A stretch of 60,988 nt of DNA, from contig PBAL01000060.1 of the NCBI GenBank assembly GCA_002715965.1, positions 1 to 60,988 of the forward strand. Direction: 5' to 3'. The stretch comes from Verrucomicrobiales bacterium (GTDB lineage: Bacteria; Verrucomicrobiota; Verrucomicrobiia; Limisphaerales; JAYPXF01). The position numbers and the translations under genes were made by a program. Under the pieces are notes generated by a model that was not told the origin of the DNA, did no database searches, and saw nothing but the letters and a program-made list of their open reading frames with translations. Positions 42,353-51,822 of this stretch are shown piece by piece; the stretch's first letter is position 1; each line of letters begins with the position of its first letter.

Positions 42353-44260
42353 ATGAAATCAGCCTTTGCCATCGCCCTTTGCCTTACAACCGCCACGCTC
42401 GTCGCGCAACCGAAGAAAGCCGTCAACTACGGTCCGCTTCCCACGCCTTTGTATCCCGACGGAGCGCCCGGTTCGAAGGGCGACGGAGAAGCACACAATC
42501 CTACTGTGAGGGCATACCTTCCAGATCAGGACGAGGCAAATGGCGCTGCGGTGGTCATTTGCCCAGGCGGAGGCTATCACGGATTGGCGATTGATCATGA
42601 GGGACAACAGGTCGCGCAGTTCTTCAACGAGTTCGGTGTCACAGCCTTCGTCCTGCGCTATCGGCTCGCTCCCGGTTACAAGCACCCCACCATGCTCAAC
42701 GATGCTCAACGCGCGGTCCAACACGTTCGCGCCAGGGCTGCGGAATATGGGATCGATCCCAAGCGGGTAGGCATCATGGGCTTTTCTGCGGGTGGGCACC
42801 TTGCCTCCTCGCTTGCCACGCACTGGCATCGAGGTATGGCAGATTCGGCAGATCCCGTTGCACGCCAGAGTTGCCGACCGGACTTCGCCATACTCGGTTA
42901 CCCGGTGGTGACCTTCACGGCGACCGAACACATGCACGCCGGATCCAAGCGAAACCTGCTGGGCGACAAGGCGGATCCCAAGCTCGTGGAACTCATGTCC
43001 AACGAAAAGCAGGTCAATGCCGAGACCCCACCCACGTTCATGTTCCACACCGGTGAGGACAAAGGCGTACCGCCCGAGAACAGCGTGCTCTTTTACCTCG
43101 CTCTTCGCAAAGCCGGCGTCCCTGCAGAAATACACGTCTACCAAAAGGGCCAACACGGTCTCGGCTTGGCCGCCGGTGACCCGACGCTTTCGTCTTGGAA
43201 CGGCCGCTTGAAAGACTGGCTGCGAAACAACGGCTGGCTTACCGGAAAAAAACGCCTCCCGCTAACAGGCGAAGTCTCCGTCTATGGCGATCCCATCGCC
43301 CGCGGCTGGGTGACATTCACTCCGCTTGATGACCGCAATGCACCGGTCATCTCCGGTTACTTGCGAAACAGCAAATTTAAAATCTCACCAACCGACGGAC
43401 CCGTTCCCGGTAAATACTCCGTGGACATCACCGTGATGTCCCAAGAGCGCGCGCTCGTCCCAACCATCGAATCCACCCGCACCCTCACGGATCTCAGCGC
43501 TGAGATTACCGCCAAGACCACGGCCCTCGACTTCCACATCAAGGCTCCAAAGCAATTCCCCATCAAGAAACCATGGGGAACGATCAAGCTTGGCCTTGGG
43601 CAACTCGAACTGATGGTCGAGAAGCTGCCCAAAAATCGAAAGATCGATATCCCGCGCCTGAACAACCGAATCGGCGCGGTCTACCTCGCCGCAGACAAGA
43701 CCCGGAAAGCGATCCGCTTCTCGCCCGATATCCGCCACTGGGTAGTCACCCTCCCAAAAAACGCGAAAACCCCGCTCACCGCTGTCGTGGAAATCAAAGA
43801 CGACGCACCCTACGACCCCGCAATCTCTGGTCCCCGCACAGTCCAACCCAATCCCGACGGCGTCATCGAACTATACGCCCGCGACGCCGTTACCCACGGT
43901 CGTCTCCTGCGCTTCGAACCCCAACCACACAAGAACACCGTCGGCTATTGGGCCGACGCCAAAGACTGGTGCGAATGGCACGTCAGCCGCGCCGGTCAAG
44001 ACAGCCAGAAATACAAGGTCCACATCTGGCAGGGTTGTGGCACGGGTCAGGGCGGCAGCAAAGTCCGCCTGTCCATCGGCCGCGATCACCTCGACTCCAC
44101 CGTCGAAGATACCGGCCATTTCCAGAACTTCAAACAACGGGAAATCGGTACCATCACCATCGTCCCAGGGGATCACACCCTCAAATTGAAGCCGCTGGCG
44201 AAGGCGAAGAACGCGGTGATGGACGTTCGCCGAATCAAGCTCGTGCCGATTCAGGAATAG
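42353..44260 (+). CDS. Exported alpha/beta hydrolase with C-terminal carbohydrate-related domains
   Basis: A 635-residue protein with a signal peptide (KSAFAIALCLTTATLVAQ). Residues ~45-300 are a BD-FAE-type esterase: VICPGGGYHGLAI (oxyanion region), MGFSAGGHLAS (nucleophile Ser), TGEDKGVPPENS (Asp) and KGQHGLGLA (His). A small beta domain follows (LTGEVSVYGDPIARGWVTFTPL), then a region LPRLNNRIGAVYLA, and finally a DUF5077-like module (GYWADAKDWCEWHV, VEDTGHFQNF, MDVRRIKLVP) seen at the end of verrucomicrobial glycoside hydrolases and sulfatases. It probably removes acyl groups from a polysaccharide. From about 43230 on, codon usage becomes markedly C-ending. Confidence 0.85.
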   Translation: MKSAFAIALCLTTATLVAQPKKAVNYGPLPTPLYPDGAPGSKGDGEAHNPTVRAYLPDQDEANGAAVVICPGGGYHGLAIDHEGQQVAQFFNEFGVTAFVLRYRLAPGYKHPTMLNDAQRAVQHVRARAAEYGIDPKRVGIMGFSAGGHLASSLATHWHRGMADSADPVARQSCRPDFAILGYPVVTFTATEHMHAGSKRNLLGDKADPKLVELMSNEKQVNAETPPTFMFHTGEDKGVPPENSVLFYLALRKAGVPAEIHVYQKGQHGLGLAAGDPTLSSWNGRLKDWLRNNGWLTGKKRLPLTGEVSVYGDPIARGWVTFTPLDDRNAPVISGYLRNSKFKISPTDGPVPGKYSVDITVMSQERALVPTIESTRTLTDLSAEITAKTTALDFHIKAPKQFPIKKPWGTIKLGLGQLELMVEKLPKNRKIDIPRLNNRIGAVYLAADKTRKAIRFSPDIRHWVVTLPKNAKTPLTAVVEIKDDAPYDPAISGPRTVQPNPDGVIELYARDAVTHGRLLRFEPQPHKNTVGYWADAKDWCEWHVSRAGQDSQKYKVHIWQGCGTGQGGSKVRLSIGRDHLDSTVEDTGHFQNFKQREIGTITIVPGDHTLKLKPLAKAKNAVMDVRRIKLVPIQE

Positions 44261-44390
44261 CGATCGATTGAACGTTGAGCCGCGTCCACGGATCTAAGCG
44301 AAAAGAACAGTTCGTGGTTTTCTCGAATCCGTGGGGGAAAAAACCGCCCCTTCCAATCTCTGTGCCTCTGTGTCCGCAGTGACGAAGAAT

Positions 44391-45088
44391 ATCCGTGCCC
44401 AACCCGCGTCGAACTCAGCGAACGCAACAGCGAACAAGTCATCACCGCCACCAAGAAATGGCTAAAACAATTCGACCCAAAAAGTAAGAAGGATGCCCAC
44501 CACCTCCTGGAGGCATTGTGGCTCCACCAACAACACAACGTCCGAGACATCAAACTCCTCAACCTGCTCCTAAAGAGCCCCGAACCCCACGCGAGAATCG
44601 CCGCCCAAGCCGTCCAGCACCACTGGTTCAACGCCGACCCGGCCGTAGCCGCCATCGGCCCCGAAATCGTTCACCAAGACAAAACCCAAAAGAGCGGCAT
44701 CCTCTCCGACACCAAAGACCTCACCACCATCCGCATTGCAACGGTTGTCGAAAAAATGAAATACGACACCCCCGAGCTGACAGTCAAAGCCGGCAAGAAG
44801 ATCAAGCTCATCTTCGCCAACCCCGAGTTCATGCCCCATAACATCGTCCTCGTAAACCCGGGCAAGCTCGACGCCATCGCCATTCAAGCCACGACCCTCG
44901 GCGCCAACGGCTTCGCCGTAGGCTTCGTCCTCGAAAGTAAAGAAATCCTCTGGGCCAGCAAGCTCCTCGACCACGGCAAAGAAGAAACCATCGAATTCAC
45001 CGCCCCCAAAAAACCCGGCGACTACCCCTACGTCTGCACCTTCCCCGGCCACCACCTCCTCATGCGTGGTGTGTTTCGTGTAGAATAG
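44391..45088 (+). pseudogene. C-terminal relic of a PVC-type haem-binding/HEAT protein with cupredoxin domain
   Basis: The frame opens without a start codon. It reads RVELSERNSEQVITATKKWLKQFDP, DAHHLLEALWLHQQHNVRDIKLLNLLLKSP (a HEAT-like helical repeat), and ends with a plastocyanin-type domain: TPELTVKAGKKIKLIFANPEFMPHNIVLV, YVCTFPGHHLLMRGVFRVE. The type-I copper ligands His (PHN), Cys (VCTF), His (GHH) and Met (LMRG) are all present. Such tails end very large verrucomicrobial/planctomycetal membrane-associated proteins. The rest of the protein is absent, so this is most likely the surviving 3-prime end. Codon use is C-rich like the end of the esterase gene. Confidence 0.7.
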
Positions 45089-45190
45089 ATCGAATAATTT
45101 TCGGTAATAAACGACTTGCGTTCGGTCGTTCTGTAACGGATTTCATTCGAGTTTTTTTAGAAATTATAGTTGTTCTATACCTACAGTTTA

Positions 45191-45556
45191 TCAATCAAAT
45201 GTCGCTAATCTTCTTTCTAGTTCCACGTGTGCTTCAATAAATGCCAATGGCAGTTGAACGAGTAACCCGCGTTCATCGCCGTGCAGATAAGTGAAGCCCA
45301 TGGTCTCAGCGTTCAGGGGATCGTAGAGGACAATCTCCCCAAAGAAAAACACCGAGGTGTCCGAGGGGAGCGTCGTGATTGAAATCTGAGGGCTCCATTC
45401 TCCGAACTCCGATTTCAGTGTCGCCACGTTGTGGGCAGCCAGATCCGCCGATTCCGGAACAAAGTAACGATAAGTCTTTCCCGACCGGAGATTATCCTCC
45501 ACCACCTCGCGCAGCAAGGGACTGCCCAAGTCCTGCCGAAGTTCGGCGGTGATCAC
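45191..45556 (-). CDS. Hypothetical protein, perhaps N-terminally truncated
   Basis: A 121-residue frame from a GTG. The start VITAELRQDLGSPLLREVVEDNLRSGKTYRYFVPESADL resembles the middle of proteins in which 'EIWVISPDL...DNLxxGxxYRYxVP' follows an N-terminal segment. The frame is open to just after the stop of the methyltransferase gene (EGGADEIW precedes the GTG), so the real N-terminus is either a non-standard start or has been lost. No function is assigned. Confidence 0.5.
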   Translation of the reverse strand: MITAELRQDLGSPLLREVVEDNLRSGKTYRYFVPESADLAAHNVATLKSEFGEWSPQISITTLPSDTSVFFFGEIVLYDPLNAETMGFTYLHGDERGLLVQLPLAFIEAHVELERRLATFD

Positions 45557-45592
45557 CCAGATCTCATCCGCCCCACCTTCGACGGCGGCCAG

Positions 45593-46687
45593 TTAGCGCC
45601 GTTCCTGCACCAACACTTGAAATCGCGAGCCCAGTTGGTCGGGCTGCGTCAAGGTCTGAAACATCCGCACTTCTTTTGGATTCAAATTCCACTCCTCCGG
45701 TGAGCGCTCAAATGCGTCCTTGAAAGCGCGAGTGAGAAATAGCCCCTGCTTTTCCAGTTCGATCGGCCGCAGCCCGGCAGATTCGCCCGCAGCCTCAATC
45801 TCCGACCAATCCACGTGCGCGGTGATGTCCTGCTCGCCGGGATCAGCCAGCACGTCTACAGCGAGCCGATGTTTCCGATAGCCGCGCAATGTTCCTTGGG
45901 CTCGGCCGGGATCGAGCTGCTCTTCAAGTCGGTCGCCATAATCGATTGAAACCAGCCTGCCTCGCTCCAATGCCTTGGCTGCTTTCGAATGCCATTCTGA
46001 AGCCATCGCGGATTTCTCGACTCGAAATCCATTGGGGAGAAGCCCGAGCAGTTTTTCCGGGATCGAATTCCCGAACGGGTTCGCAGCTCCCTGAAGCAGG
46101 CACTCAACAAGTCCGTTCTCGCCCTTGCAAACTCCCCGCTCCCGCCAGGCCCCTTCGCTTCGACTCCACTCATATGCCTCAACAGGAAACGCATCCAGCA
46201 ACTCGTTGGAATGGATGATGCCTCGAACGCGTCCACACTCGCTTTGAAGCTCTTCCCAAGACGCGAACCAACTTACGTTATTGAAAAGTTTCATCAACAT
46301 CGCCTGCTGTCGTGCTCGTCGAGTCACAGACGGTTCGATGATGCAGTAAACGATCCGGTCTCGAATCTCCTTGGGCAGAGTTTCCAATACGTCCCTTGCC
46401 AGTGTCCCATCGTGCGCGCCGGCCTCTACGATGCGAGTCAATGATTCGTCTTCGGCAAGCCACTCGGCAAAACGGCTGGCAAGCAGTTTCCCAAACAACG
46501 CGCCCACCGAAACGCTCGTGAAAAAGTCTCCCTCTCTGCCCGTTTGAGTCAGCGATTTTTCGTAATAACCCAGCTTTGGATGATAGAGCGCCAGCTCCAT
46601 GAATCGCCGGAATGACATCGGTCCGGACGCGTCGATTTCATTCCGGATAATTTGCTGGAGTTCGCTCACCACGGTGGTCCATGCCAC
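45593..46687 (-). CDS. MidA-like (DUF185) SAM-dependent methyltransferase
   Basis: A 364-residue class I methyltransferase. It shows ELALYHPKLGYYEKS, then GREGDFFTSVSVGALFGKLLASRF, RIVEAGAHDGTLARDVL (SAM-binding glycine motif), GIIHSNELLDAFPVEAYEW and GRLVSIDYGDRLEE, all features of the MidA/NDUFAF7 family. The mitochondrial member methylates an arginine of a respiratory complex I subunit; bacterial targets are unclear. Only 23 bases separate its start from that of the divergent pilT relic. Confidence 0.88.
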   Translation of the reverse strand: MAWTTVVSELQQIIRNEIDASGPMSFRRFMELALYHPKLGYYEKSLTQTGREGDFFTSVSVGALFGKLLASRFAEWLAEDESLTRIVEAGAHDGTLARDVLETLPKEIRDRIVYCIIEPSVTRRARQQAMLMKLFNNVSWFASWEELQSECGRVRGIIHSNELLDAFPVEAYEWSRSEGAWRERGVCKGENGLVECLLQGAANPFGNSIPEKLLGLLPNGFRVEKSAMASEWHSKAAKALERGRLVSIDYGDRLEEQLDPGRAQGTLRGYRKHRLAVDVLADPGEQDITAHVDWSEIEAAGESAGLRPIELEKQGLFLTRAFKDAFERSPEEWNLNPKEVRMFQTLTQPDQLGSRFQVLVQERR

Positions 46688-46710
46688 GGCTCCGCAACAC
46701 GGTTTGAGGT

Positions 46711-47172
46711 ATGGCCAAAATTGACGCGTTCTTCAATCTCATGATGCAGCAGAAGGCTCCCGATCTGCAACTCGCTTCCGGCAACAACCCTATGCTCCGC
46801 ATCAGCGGCGAGTTACGACGCGTGGATTATCCTCCGCTCCAGAGTGACGAGTTGAAGGAGATGCTCTACGAGATCGCGCCCGACGTGAAGATCAAGGTCT
46901 ATGAAGAAACGGGCGACGTCGACTTCGGCTGGCGCAATTTTGACCCTGCCTGCATCGAGCCCTTTGAGAAACAACAGATGAGCGAGGAATCTGCCCTCGC
47001 CCACTGCAGCAAACGAGGCAACTGCTCGCGCGGTCTCGACAATGTGAAGAAGAAGCGCGGAGAAGTTTCCGGCCCGGTCGAGCGGCTTTCCGTGCAGGAC
47101 GGCCAAGGCGCGCCCCGGCGCAAGCCACGCTCCTCTTCACCCGGCGTGGGCGGTGGACTGAAGCTGAAGTAA
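46711..47172 (+). pseudogene. PilT twitching ATPase with central deletion
   Basis: Residues 1-73 (MAKIDAFFNLMMQQKAPDLQ, RISGELRRVDYPPLQSDELKEMLYEI, ETGDVDFG) are a PilT/PilU N-terminal domain. Near 46926-46940 the frame passes directly into a C-terminal tail (DPACIEPFEKQQMSEESALAHCSKRGNCSRGLDNVKKKRGE) that resembles the far end of PilT-like proteins in this phylum. The Walker A, Walker B, Asp-box and His-box that make up the retraction motor are absent, about 250-300 residues. The frame is preserved, giving a 153-residue product that cannot hydrolyse ATP. Confidence 0.75.
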
Positions 47173-47205
47173 TCGCCCCAACCAACCATTTCCAACTTTC
47201 CGACC

Positions 47206-47682
47206 ATGAGCGAATTCGAGGAATACGAATACATCAGCCCCGCCGACAAACCCGCCTTGATGGCGGTGAGCAGCATGGAGACGCTGGCAAACGTGCAGAC
47301 CATCTGTCTGGAACTCGGCTACAAGGTTCACGTCGCCAGCAACCACAAGGACTGGTTCAAGCGCTTCAACGCCATCAACTACGAACTCGTCATCGTGGAA
47401 GAACTCTTCGCCGTTGCCGCCATTGAGAGCAACGCAGTTCTCTGTTCCATCCAGGTCATGCCGATGAACAAGCGACGCCATTGCGTCTTCGTTCTGGTGG
47501 GTGACAACTACCCCACGATGAATCCCCTCGTCGCATGGCAGAACAGCGTCCACGCGGTCGTCGCCCGCAACGATCTCAGCAGCCTCGGCCAGATCGTCAG
47601 CAAGACGGTCAACGAAAACGACGCCTTCCTGAAGACCTGCCGGGACGTGCAGGACGAGATCGCCCGCGGCCAATTGCGCTAG
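47206..47682 (+). CDS. Degenerate receiver-like protein downstream of pilT
   Basis: A 158-residue protein: KPALMAVSSMETLANVQTICLELGYKVHVASNHKDWFKRFNAINYELVIVEELF follows the strand-helix order of a CheY receiver, but the phospho-acceptor Asp is replaced (VEEL) and the N-terminal acidic pair is absent. It starts 34 bases after the pilT stop in the same direction. A role as a pseudo-receiver adaptor of the type IV pilus machinery is plausible from position; not proven. Confidence 0.65.
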   Translation: MSEFEEYEYISPADKPALMAVSSMETLANVQTICLELGYKVHVASNHKDWFKRFNAINYELVIVEELFAVAAIESNAVLCSIQVMPMNKRRHCVFVLVGDNYPTMNPLVAWQNSVHAVVARNDLSSLGQIVSKTVNENDAFLKTCRDVQDEIARGQLR

Positions 47683-48070
47683 TGTAGTCCGTCACAATTG
47701 GCGTGACTTAAGTTTCTTCGTCTTTGCCTCACCCAAAACTTCCCGAGATTAAGACAAAGATGAGGACAACGATTAAAGAATTGGCCGCATGATAAGTTAC
47801 AGTCTGTTTGGCGGCCTACACTAGAAGTCAGTTGGTCGCGTTCAATCGCTGATGTGGAGGGACGAGATTGCGAGTCCGTAAGCGTAATGTTCTCCGATCG
47901 GTGTCATCCGTTCGTCCGACTTCTATTCACAGCTGATCCTAATCCGACTGCGTGCCAGGATTTCCACACCCTCGGACTCGCGAGTTCGTCCACCCCACGC
48001 ATTCACAATCGATCTCTCGAATTGCTCTGTTGCCACACCGGAGCCCATCCCCTAACGTCCGCGGGTTACT
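47683..48070. other. Intergenic region before the MFS gene
   Basis: No gene is seen in these 388 bases. They contain the second GGAGGAC-type hairpin element and the leader of the MFS transporter. Open frames crossing it are short and unconserved. Confidence 0.5.
47854..47884 (+). repeat. GGAGGAC...GTCC hairpin element, copy 2
   Basis: GTGGAGGGACGAGATTGCGAGTCC followed by GTAAGCG parallels the element at 26636-26668 (both have GGAGG-GACGAG, a five-base centre, CGAGTCCGT). The matching outer bases GGAC/GTCC can pair. A weaker partial match (GTGGAGGGACGACTCGC) occurs near 31049. Confidence 0.45.
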
Positions 48071-49444
48071 ATGAAAGCCAACACGCGCGTTCTCTTGTCT
48101 ATCATGATGTTCCTCCAGTTCTTCATCTGGGGGGCATGGTACGTCACCGGGCCGAACTACCTCAGCGGCATTGGTTTTGGTGCGGCCGATTTCGGCAACA
48201 TGTATTCTGCGGGTCCAATTGCTGGACTTATTTCTCCTTTCTTCGTCGGTATGGTGGCGGATCGTTTCTTTGCCGCGCAACGGGTGTTAGGCGTGATGCA
48301 TCTACTGGGAGGCGGGATCATGTTTATGGCTGCGAACATGATGGCCACCGGCCAGGCGCCCGGTGCGATCAACTGGGCTTTCTTCGGGTATATGTTGACC
48401 TATTATCCCACGCTGGCGCTGACCAACACCGTGGCAATGCGCCACATGAGCAACCCGGAGAAGGATTTCCCGGGAATCCGCGTGTTGGGCACGATCGGCT
48501 GGATTGCAGCTGGACTGTCTCTCACTTGGTTGGCGTGGGATACAAAGATCCAGATGTTCCACCTGACTGCTGGTGCGGCGATTGTGATGGGCATCTTCAG
48601 TTTCATGTTGCCCGACACCCCGCCCGAATCATCGGGACCAGTGTCTGCCGGACAATTGCTGGGTCTGGACGCCCTGGCTCTGTTGAAGAACAAGTCCTAC
48701 CTCGTGTTCATGGTGTCCTCGATGCTTATCTGCATCCCCTTGGCTTTCTATTATCAGATCGCCAGTCGCGTGGTGGAGATGGCAGGGCTGCCGATCGGAC
48801 AAACCATGTCCTACGGGCAGATGTCCGAAATCTTCTTCATGCTGGTTATGCCCTTCTTCTTCGCGCGTCTCGGTGTGAAGTGGATGCTCACCGTTGGCAT
48901 GCTTGCATGGGTTGCGCGTTACGCGTTGTTCGCGCTTGGTGCGCCCGATCAGGTGCGCTGGATGATTCTCATCGGGATCGTTCTCCACGGTATTTGTTAC
49001 GATTTCTTCTTCGTCACCGGCCAGATTTACACCGACCAGGTCGCGCCGAAAAACCTCCGTGCGCAGGCGCAGGGAATGTTGGTCCTGTTCACGCTGGGAT
49101 TGGGCATGTTCATCGGTGCCCAGGTTGCGGGCAAAATTGAAGCGCAGCACACCACCGCCGAATCCAAAGGCTTCGCTGAGAGGCAAGCCGCGCTTGGCAC
49201 TCAGATCGCCGAGTTGCAGGAAGCGGGTGGAAACGAGGAACAGATAACGAAACTGACCGAGGAGAAAGGTGCTGCTCGCCGGTCGGAACTTGCGGCAATC
49301 GAATGGAAACAACTTTGGGGCAAACCCGCGATCTTTGCGGGCATCGTGATGCTGATCTTCATCGGATTGTTCCGAAGTCCACCGCCCTCGAAGGAATCCA
49401 CCGGTCCTCAATCTCCTGAAACCAAGGCTGCAGTTGTTGAGTGA
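48071..49444 (+). CDS. MFS transporter, nucleoside:proton symporter type
   Basis: A 457-residue protein with about 12 helices. [18 protein letters not shown] at the start and [28 protein letters not shown] are characteristic of the NupG-type MFS branch, as is [16 protein letters not shown]. Between the last two helices a charged, coiled-coil-like insert of about 60 residues ([39 protein letters not shown] in part) is present, a feature of verrucomicrobial members. It should import nucleosides or related compounds. The next gene begins 8 bases after its stop. Confidence 0.85.
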   Translation: MKANTRVLLSIMMFLQFFIWGAWYVTGPNYLSGIGFGAADFGNMYSAGPIAGLISPFFVGMVADRFFAAQRVLGVMHLLGGGIMFMAANMMATGQAPGAINWAFFGYMLTYYPTLALTNTVAMRHMSNPEKDFPGIRVLGTIGWIAAGLSLTWLAWDTKIQMFHLTAGAAIVMGIFSFMLPDTPPESSGPVSAGQLLGLDALALLKNKSYLVFMVSSMLICIPLAFYYQIASRVVEMAGLPIGQTMSYGQMSEIFFMLVMPFFFARLGVKWMLTVGMLAWVARYALFALGAPDQVRWMILIGIVLHGICYDFFFVTGQIYTDQVAPKNLRAQAQGMLVLFTLGLGMFIGAQVAGKIEAQHTTAESKGFAERQAALGTQIAELQEAGGNEEQITKLTEEKGAARRSELAAIEWKQLWGKPAIFAGIVMLIFIGLFRSPPPSKESTGPQSPETKAAVVE

Positions 49445-49451
49445 TCAGTGG

Positions 49452-49991
49452 ATGCACAGCCTCATGCGCACTTCCCGGTACAGTTCGGATGAGAAGCTCT
49501 GGATCATGATCTCGCACCTGAGCCTGCTGGTCGGGCTCGGCGGCTTTGGCGGTCCGCCACTGGGGGGACTGTTTTCCAGCATTGGCATGAGCAAGTATTG
49601 GGGTCAGTTGATCGCCTATCTCTTTCTTGCCTTTCTCGTGTTCCTGTTCTTCAAGTTCCTGGAGAGCCGGGGAAAATCCTCTCTTCGCGACTCTGATTGG
49701 TTCGGTCGTGGTGACTACTCGCTGGGAGTCATCCTCTGCATGATGAAACACTTCTGCGTCCTTCTCTTCTTCCTCGCACTGCTGAACGCGAAGCCGGTCA
49801 CAGCGGCAATGGTCACGGCGTCCCGCGAGAAGCAGATCAAGGAACTGGGGTCGGCCTTGTTCCCCACGTTTCCGGTGGTGAATCACAATGTTTTTGTTTA
49901 TTCGTTTGTCGGTCCCTATCTGAAGAAGGGTTGGAAGTGGGTGCTTCTGGAACCGATCAGCGCGGCCCCCGCACCGCGCACGACATTCTAA
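49452..49991 (+). CDS. Hypothetical membrane protein
   Basis: A 179-residue protein with three predicted helices: ISHLSLLVGLGGFGGPPLGGLF, GQLIAYLFLAFLVFLFFKFL and LGVILCMMKHFCVLLFFLALLNA, with a soluble tail (HNVFVYSFVGPYLKKGWKWV). The opening SSDEKLWIMISHLSLLVG resembles the start of DUF4870 proteins, but the remainder does not, so a fusion or a divergent family are both possible. It lies between the MFS gene and dnaG with very short gaps. An ATG four codons further in is an alternative start. Confidence 0.55.
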   Translation: MHSLMRTSRYSSDEKLWIMISHLSLLVGLGGFGGPPLGGLFSSIGMSKYWGQLIAYLFLAFLVFLFFKFLESRGKSSLRDSDWFGRGDYSLGVILCMMKHFCVLLFFLALLNAKPVTAAMVTASREKQIKELGSALFPTFPVVNHNVFVYSFVGPYLKKGWKWVLLEPISAAPAPRTTF

Positions 49992-50001
49992 ACCCGTTGC
50001 C

Positions 50002-51822
50002 ATGGCGGGCCTGATCACTGACGACACGAAAGAACAGATTCGCGCCGCGAATTCTATCCAGGACGTCATCACCTCCTATATCGGTCCCCTGAAACCGGCC
50101 GGGGCAAACTTCCTCGCGCTCTGCCCATTCCACAAAGAGAAGACCCCCAGCTTCAACGTCAACCCGGTCCGGCAGTCCTTCCACTGCTTCGGCTGCAATG
50201 CCGGCGGTGATGTTTTCAAGTTCGTGATGCAGTACGAAAACATCACGTTCATGGAAGCCCTCAAACGACTGGCGGATCGGGCGAGTATTCCACTTGAGTT
50301 CGACAATGACCCCCAGGCACGCAAGCGCCGCGCGGTGAAGGACAGCCTGTTTGAGATTCACGAGAAACTGACCAAGCATTGGCAATCCGCTCTTCGTGAA
50401 GCGGCCGGAGGACAAGTCGCGCGCGATTACCTCGAGCGGAGAGGGGTTTCAGGTGAGGCAATCGAAAGGTTCCGACTTGGCTTTGCGCCCGATGCCTGGG
50501 ATGACACGGTCAACTGGGCAAGCGCTGCCAAGTACGACATGGAACTCGTCGTCAAGGGTGGCGTCGTGGTGAAGAAAGAGGAGAGCAATCGCCATTACGA
50601 CCGATTTCGCGGACGATTGATGTTTCCCATCTGTGATGAGCAGGGGCGTGTGATCGGATTCAGCGGCCGAATACTCGACGACGAGGCGAAGGCCGCCAAA
50701 TATGTCAACTCACCGGAAACACCGCTCTTTACGAAGAGCCGCGTGATCTACGGCCTGGACAAGGCACGTCGTCCCATCGCGGATGCCGGCTTGGCGATCG
50801 TGTGTGAGGGGCAACTGGATTTGATCAGGTGCCATGTGTCCGGAATCGAAAACGTCGTCGCCCCGCAGGGCACTGCTCTCACTACGGATCACGGTCGAAT
50901 CCTCAAACGCTACGCGGATGAGGTCGTCATGTGCTTCGATTCGGATGAGGCGGGACAAAAGGCAGCCGTGCGATCACTGGAAGCGCTAACGCCGTCCGGT
51001 TTGTCTGTCCGCGTGCTGGCGCTGCCCAGCCCGCATGATCCTGACAGTTTCATTCGTGAATTCGGACCGGACTCCTTCCGCGAAAGCGTTGCGACAGCCA
51101 GCGAATACTTTGCATTTTACCTCGATCGGCTCTGCGCTGCCAATGACCCCGAAAGCGATCGTGGCCGCAAGGTCATCCTTCGCGAAATGGCCCTGGCCCT
51201 GGCGAAAACTCACGACGCCGTTTTGTCTGACTCCTGGATTCGACGAATTGCAGCTCGGTTCGGCGTTTCGGTCGAGTCGGTGCAGCTGGAATTCCGGAAG
51301 ATCCAGCGAGGAAAACGTTCACAGCCGGTCTACGAAACTGGGTACGAATCTGAAATTCCGGTCGAAGAACCAATCGCAGTCATCGAACCGCCATCCATGC
51401 TGGAGGAACATCTTCTTCGACTGTTCTTTCAACTTGCCAGCACGGCACCGGAGATCATTCAGACTATTAACCTCGATTGGATTTCCAACCCCTCTGCCCG
51501 ATCCATTCTGGACCAACATCTCCGGCAGCTGCGAGAGGAAACTTGGAACGGCACGATGCCGTTGTTCAGTTGCTTCGAGGATGATCCCTTCGCGCAGTCT
51601 CTGATATCACGCCTCGTTGCCGACGGCAGGGAACTGCCCAATGCCGAGGATCAGTTCTGGGATGTGCTCAACCGCCTGAGAAGCCAACAGATTGATCGGC
51701 AGCTCGGAGGAATCAAACAGCGCTTGGGAAATCCGGACGTCGGGGACGACGAACAGGTTGCGTTGCTGCAGGAACGGGAAGAATTGCTGCGCGTGAAGGC
51801 GGAACGGATCGAATCAGACTGA
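50002..51822 (+). CDS. dnaG: DNA primase
   Basis: A complete 606-residue primase. The N-terminal zinc finger is CPFHKEKTPSFNVNPVRQSFHCFGCNAGGDVFKF. The RNA polymerase core includes ERFRLGFAPDAWDD, FRGRLMFPICDEQGRVIGFSGRIL and KYVNSPETPLFTKS. TOPRIM catalytic residues are the Glu in IVCEGQLDLIRCH and the Asp pair in VVMCFDSDEAGQKA. The usual VEGY(M/F)D is CEGQLD here. A helical C-terminal region for helicase contact follows. It makes RNA primers for replication. It ends one base before the convergent mini-pilin stop. Confidence 0.95.
   Translation: MAGLITDDTKEQIRAANSIQDVITSYIGPLKPAGANFLALCPFHKEKTPSFNVNPVRQSFHCFGCNAGGDVFKFVMQYENITFMEALKRLADRASIPLEFDNDPQARKRRAVKDSLFEIHEKLTKHWQSALREAAGGQVARDYLERRGVSGEAIERFRLGFAPDAWDDTVNWASAAKYDMELVVKGGVVVKKEESNRHYDRFRGRLMFPICDEQGRVIGFSGRILDDEAKAAKYVNSPETPLFTKSRVIYGLDKARRPIADAGLAIVCEGQLDLIRCHVSGIENVVAPQGTALTTDHGRILKRYADEVVMCFDSDEAGQKAAVRSLEALTPSGLSVRVLALPSPHDPDSFIREFGPDSFRESVATASEYFAFYLDRLCAANDPESDRGRKVILREMALALAKTHDAVLSDSWIRRIAARFGVSVESVQLEFRKIQRGKRSQPVYETGYESEIPVEEPIAVIEPPSMLEEHLLRLFFQLASTAPEIIQTINLDWISNPSARSILDQHLRQLREETWNGTMPLFSCFEDDPFAQSLISRLVADGRELPNAEDQFWDVLNRLRSQQIDRQLGGIKQRLGNPDVGDDEQVALLQEREELLRVKAERIESD

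Noticed and set aside
45089..45190. Terminator after the cupredoxin relic (AACGAC...GTCGTT)
   Set aside because: The stem is only six base pairs and no T run follows it directly.
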